DNA from: a bacterium
GTDB lineage: Bacteria > Verrucomicrobiota > Verrucomicrobiia > Limisphaerales > J093
DNA: 35,933 nucleotides
NCBI GenBank assembly: GCA_021780105.1
Contig: JAJXZJ010000031.1
Location: forward strand, 1 to 35,933
Direction of reading: 5' to 3'
How positions within the stretch are numbered: the stretch's first letter is position 1; each line of letters begins with the position of its first letter. Below the pieces are notes generated by a model, which had not been told where the DNA came from, did not search any database, and worked only from the letters and a program-made list of their open reading frames with translations. Positions 33,956 through 35,933 of this stretch are shown one piece after another. Made by a program: the position numbers and the translations under genes.

Positions 33956-34699
33956 TTACATGACCATCCCGCCGTCCACCGCCAGCACCTGGCCGGTGAG
34001 ATATCGCGCTCCCGGACTGGCGAGGAACAACGCCGCGTTGGCGATGTCCTCCGGCTCGCCGAAGCAGCCGAGCGGAATCTGTCTCAGCACCCCAGCCTTG
34101 AGATCCTCGTTCAACCCGGCGGTCATGTCCGTCGTGATGAACCCCGGAGCCAGCGCGTTGACGGTGACGCCGCGCGAGGCCAGTTCCCGCGCGACGGACT
34201 TCGTGAAGCCGATCAAGCCCGCCTTGCTCGCCGCGTAATTGCACTGCCCGGCGTTGCCGATCAGCCCGATGACCGATGCCACATTGATGATGCGGCCGGA
34301 GCGTTGTTTGATGAACCCGCGGGCGAAAGCCTTGGTGAAGGCGAACGCGCCGCGGAGGTTCGTGTTCAACACCACATCCCAGTCTTCCTCGCTCATCCGC
34401 ATCAGCAGCCCGTCCCGCGTGACGCCGGCGTTGTTCACGAGGATGTCCACGCGACCGGCTTCGGTGAGCAGGCCGGTCGCCGCCGCGGCGACCGCCGCCG
34501 GATCGGCCACGTCCACGGCGCAGGCCCAGGCGCGACGGCCCAAGGCGCGCACCTCGGCCGCCACCTTCTCCGCGTTCTCCGCGGTGCGGGAAACGCAGGC
34601 GACGTCCGCGCCTTCCGCGGCGAACTTCAACGCGATGGCACGGCCGATCCCCCGGCCGGCGCCGGTGACGACGGCCACCTGATTGGCAAGCAGGTTCAT
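33956..34699 (-). CDS. fabG: 3-oxoacyl-ACP reductase
   Basis: This 247-residue short-chain dehydrogenase reduces beta-ketoacyl-ACP with NADPH. It shows TGAGRGIGRA (12-21), NNAGVTRDG (89-97) and the catalytic Ser142, Tyr155 and Lys159 (in NVASVIG and NYAASKAG), and ends GQVLAVDGGMVM like FabG. ATG 34699 is used because the family starts just before the first strand (QVAVVTGAG); the frame opens to 34741 without similarity. It is the only ketoreductase in the window, so it may also supply this step to the polyene-type cluster (inference). Confidence 0.94.
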   Translation of the reverse strand: MNLLANQVAVVTGAGRGIGRAIALKFAAEGADVACVSRTAENAEKVAAEVRALGRRAWACAVDVADPAAVAAAATGLLTEAGRVDILVNNAGVTRDGLLMRMSEEDWDVVLNTNLRGAFAFTKAFARGFIKQRSGRIINVASVIGLIGNAGQCNYAASKAGLIGFTKSVARELASRGVTVNALAPGFITTDMTAGLNEDLKAGVLRQIPLGCFGEPEDIANAALFLASPGARYLTGQVLAVDGGMVM

Positions 34700-34744
34700 G
34701 CGGGCGCTAGTTGTCGTGGGTTGCCGGCCGGTTGTCAACACCGG

Positions 34745-35680
34745 CTAAGCGGAAGCCGCCAGCGCCTTCACCGTGGCTTCGATGCTGGGCACGTCCGCCA
34801 CGTTCAAGATTTGGACCGACGAATCAATCCGCTTCATGAACCCGCTCAGCGCGGTGCCGGGCCCAAGCTCGATGAAGCGGTTGAAACCTTCGGTCAGGAG
34901 GTGGCGCATGGAGGCCTCCCACAGCACGGAGCCGGTGACCTGCTCGACCAGCAGGGAGTGAATTTCCGACGGCCCGCCGTGGGGTTTGGCGGTGACGTTC
35001 GCGATGACCGGCACCGCGGGCAGATTCAAGGGCACGGCAGCCAGCGCCGCGCGGAGCTTCGGCTTGGCCGTGGCCATCAAGCGGGAATGGTAGGCGCCGG
35101 CCACCGCCAGGGGCAGGGCGCGCCGGGCGCCGCGGGCCTTGGCCAGTTCGCACGCCTTGACGATGCATCCGGCCTCGCCGGAGATGACCAGTTGGCCCGG
35201 ACAATTCAGGTTGGCCAGTTCCACCCCGGCTTCCGCGCAGACCGCCTTCACGACTTCCATGTCCAGACCAATGATCGCCGCCATGCTGCCACGGGTGGCG
35301 TCGCATGCTTCCTGCATGAACCGGCCGCGCTGCCGGACCACGCTCAGGCCGTCCTCGAAACTCATCACGCCGGCGGCCGCCAGGGCGGTGAATTCGCCCA
35401 GCGACAGGCCGGCGGCGGCGGCGAACGTCAACCCGGGCACCCGTTCGCGCAGCAGTTGAAAGGCGACCCAGCTCACCAGGTAAATGCCCGGCTGGGCGTG
35501 CTCGGTTTTCGTCAGTTCCGTCTCCGGCCCCTGAAAGCAAATGGTCGCCAGATCGTAGCCGAGCGCCGCGTTGGCGCGGTCGAACCAGGCGCGGGCGGTG
35601 GGAATGGTTTCAGCGAGGTCGCGGCCCATGCCGATGGTCTGGGCGCCTTGACCGGCAAAGAGTAATGCAGTTTTCACCAT
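34745..35680 (-). CDS. fabD: Malonyl-CoA:ACP transacylase
   Basis: This 311-residue enzyme moves malonyl from CoA to ACP. It shows FAGQGAQTIGMG at the N-terminus, the nucleophile Ser93 in AGLSLGEFTAL and the catalytic His198 in AGAYHSRLM. The nucleophile motif is GLSLGE rather than GHSLGE, a variant also known from cyanobacterial FabD. ATG 35680 begins MVKTALLFAGQG, the usual start; the frame opens to 35716 without support. fabG begins 45 bases after its stop. No fabH or plsX is seen upstream, where an IS630 end lies about 140 bases away. Confidence 0.94.
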   Translation of the reverse strand: MVKTALLFAGQGAQTIGMGRDLAETIPTARAWFDRANAALGYDLATICFQGPETELTKTEHAQPGIYLVSWVAFQLLRERVPGLTFAAAAGLSLGEFTALAAAGVMSFEDGLSVVRQRGRFMQEACDATRGSMAAIIGLDMEVVKAVCAEAGVELANLNCPGQLVISGEAGCIVKACELAKARGARRALPLAVAGAYHSRLMATAKPKLRAALAAVPLNLPAVPVIANVTAKPHGGPSEIHSLLVEQVTGSVLWEASMRHLLTEGFNRFIELGPGTALSGFMKRIDSSVQILNVADVPSIEATVKALAASA

Positions 35681-35749
35681 GAAAACCGAGGGAATTACCA
35701 CAACCGGAGCCCGCATGGGAAGCCGGGAATTTCAACGCCGTTCGCGACT

Positions 35750-35779
35750 CCTATACGGGTGTGAGACAAAATTCTTCAA
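35750..35779 (-). promoter_or_regulatory. Possible promoter for fabD-fabG
   Basis: On the minus strand TTGAAG (35779-35774) and TATAGG (35755-35750) are 18 bases apart, about 70 bases before the fabD start. It lies in the 138 bases between fabD and the IS630 end, so the operon would not depend on the element. The support is from sequence only. Confidence 0.3.
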
Positions 35780-35818
35780 CTTCTTCCAATTGCTCAGGAA
35801 ATGGCAAACTCCATTGCC

Positions 35819-35933
35819 TAGAGCATGTTAAATGAAACTATAGCCGCAATGGGCAAACCAATTGGCGGCATCGTGAGCGGTGACGCTGGCCAGGGCGGCG
35901 GCGATGGCCGTGACCAGCGCCTCCCAGGTGCGG
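35819..35933 (-). mobile_element. End of a second IS630-family element (runs off the window)
   Basis: From a TA dinucleotide at 35819-35820 the sequence TAGAGCATGTTAAATGAAAC closely matches the end of the first element read outward from 2299 (TAGAGAATATTAAATAATAC). The transposase C-terminus follows on the minus strand. The two elements face each other with their 3' ends, so they form an inverted pair around 2300-35818. Confidence 0.85.
35828..35933 (-). CDS. IS630-family transposase, C-terminal end (partial)
   Basis: Only the last 34 residues are in the window: RTWEALVTAIAAALASV, then HDAANWFAHCGYSFI and TAA (35830-35828). They align with the last residues of the first element (RTLEALTAAVAAALQTV ... 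DAVNWFASCGYSII). No frameshift is seen in this short piece; whether the gene is whole cannot be judged. It is a related but not identical copy. Confidence 0.85.
   Translation of the reverse strand, partial: RTWEALVTAIAAALASVTAHDAANWFAHCGYSFI

Noticed and set aside
33791..35665. Plus-strand open frame (624 codons) opposite fabG and fabD
   Set aside because: The minus strand holds canonical fabG and fabD; the plus frame has no recognisable protein.

Overview
The window is GC-rich bacterial chromosome. It most likely comes from the phylum Verrucomicrobiota, in the Limisphaerales/Pedosphaera-like part. That placement is an inference from the style of the proteins: a giant secreted Rhs protein carrying PA14, Ig-like and NHL modules, a Tat-exported Gfo/Idh/MocA oxidoreductase next to a secreted HEAT-repeat protein, weak Shine-Dalgarno sites, and IS630/ISL3 elements. 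No rRNA, tRNA or CRISPR array is visible.

Layout. (1) 1-2299: a decayed IS630-family transposase gene interrupted by an apparently intact ISL3-family element (about 362-1791) with an 8-9 bp target duplication. (2) 2300-3070: minus-strand gene debris cut off by the IS630 end. (3) 3071-17714: a lipid/polyene-type biosynthetic cluster on mixed strands. On the minus strand, in transcription order, are a halogenase-like flavoprotein, a lipoprotein, an MMPL exporter fused to an LpxL-like acyltransferase, a LolA-like protein, a FabZ-like dehydratase, a cysteine-peptidase-like protein, two B12-binding radical SAM enzymes, a ketosynthase, and a ketosynthase homologue that has lost all three catalytic residues. 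Embedded on the plus strand are an acyl-adenylating ligase and a glycosyltransferase/membrane-protein pair. (4) 17759-26514: a 2406-residue secreted Rhs/YD-repeat protein and a small putative lipoprotein, bracketed by a perfect 77-bp direct repeat copied from the 5' end of the flavoprotein gene. (5) 26802-28774: a secreted STN-like protein, an ECF-type sigma factor and a one-TM anti-sigma candidate. (6) 28830-32201: a Tat-exported oxidoreductase and a secreted HEAT-repeat protein. (7) 32254-35680, minus strand: the fatty-acid synthesis genes fabD-fabG-acpP-fabF. (8) 35819-35933: the end of a second IS630-family element, inverted relative to the first.

How it works together. Region 3 resembles the aryl polyene/xanthomonadin/flexirubin group of type II polyketide-like clusters: ligase for the starter acid, KS plus chain-length-factor-like partner, dehydratase, acyltransferase, MMPL exporter, LolA-like carrier, lipoprotein, glycosyltransferase and halogenase-like enzyme. 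It differs in carrying two cobalamin-type radical SAM enzymes and a one-piece exporter-acyltransferase, and in having no acyl carrier protein or ketoreductase of its own. The fab genes 16-18 kb away encode both missing activities, so sharing with primary metabolism is possible. The product cannot be read from the sequence.
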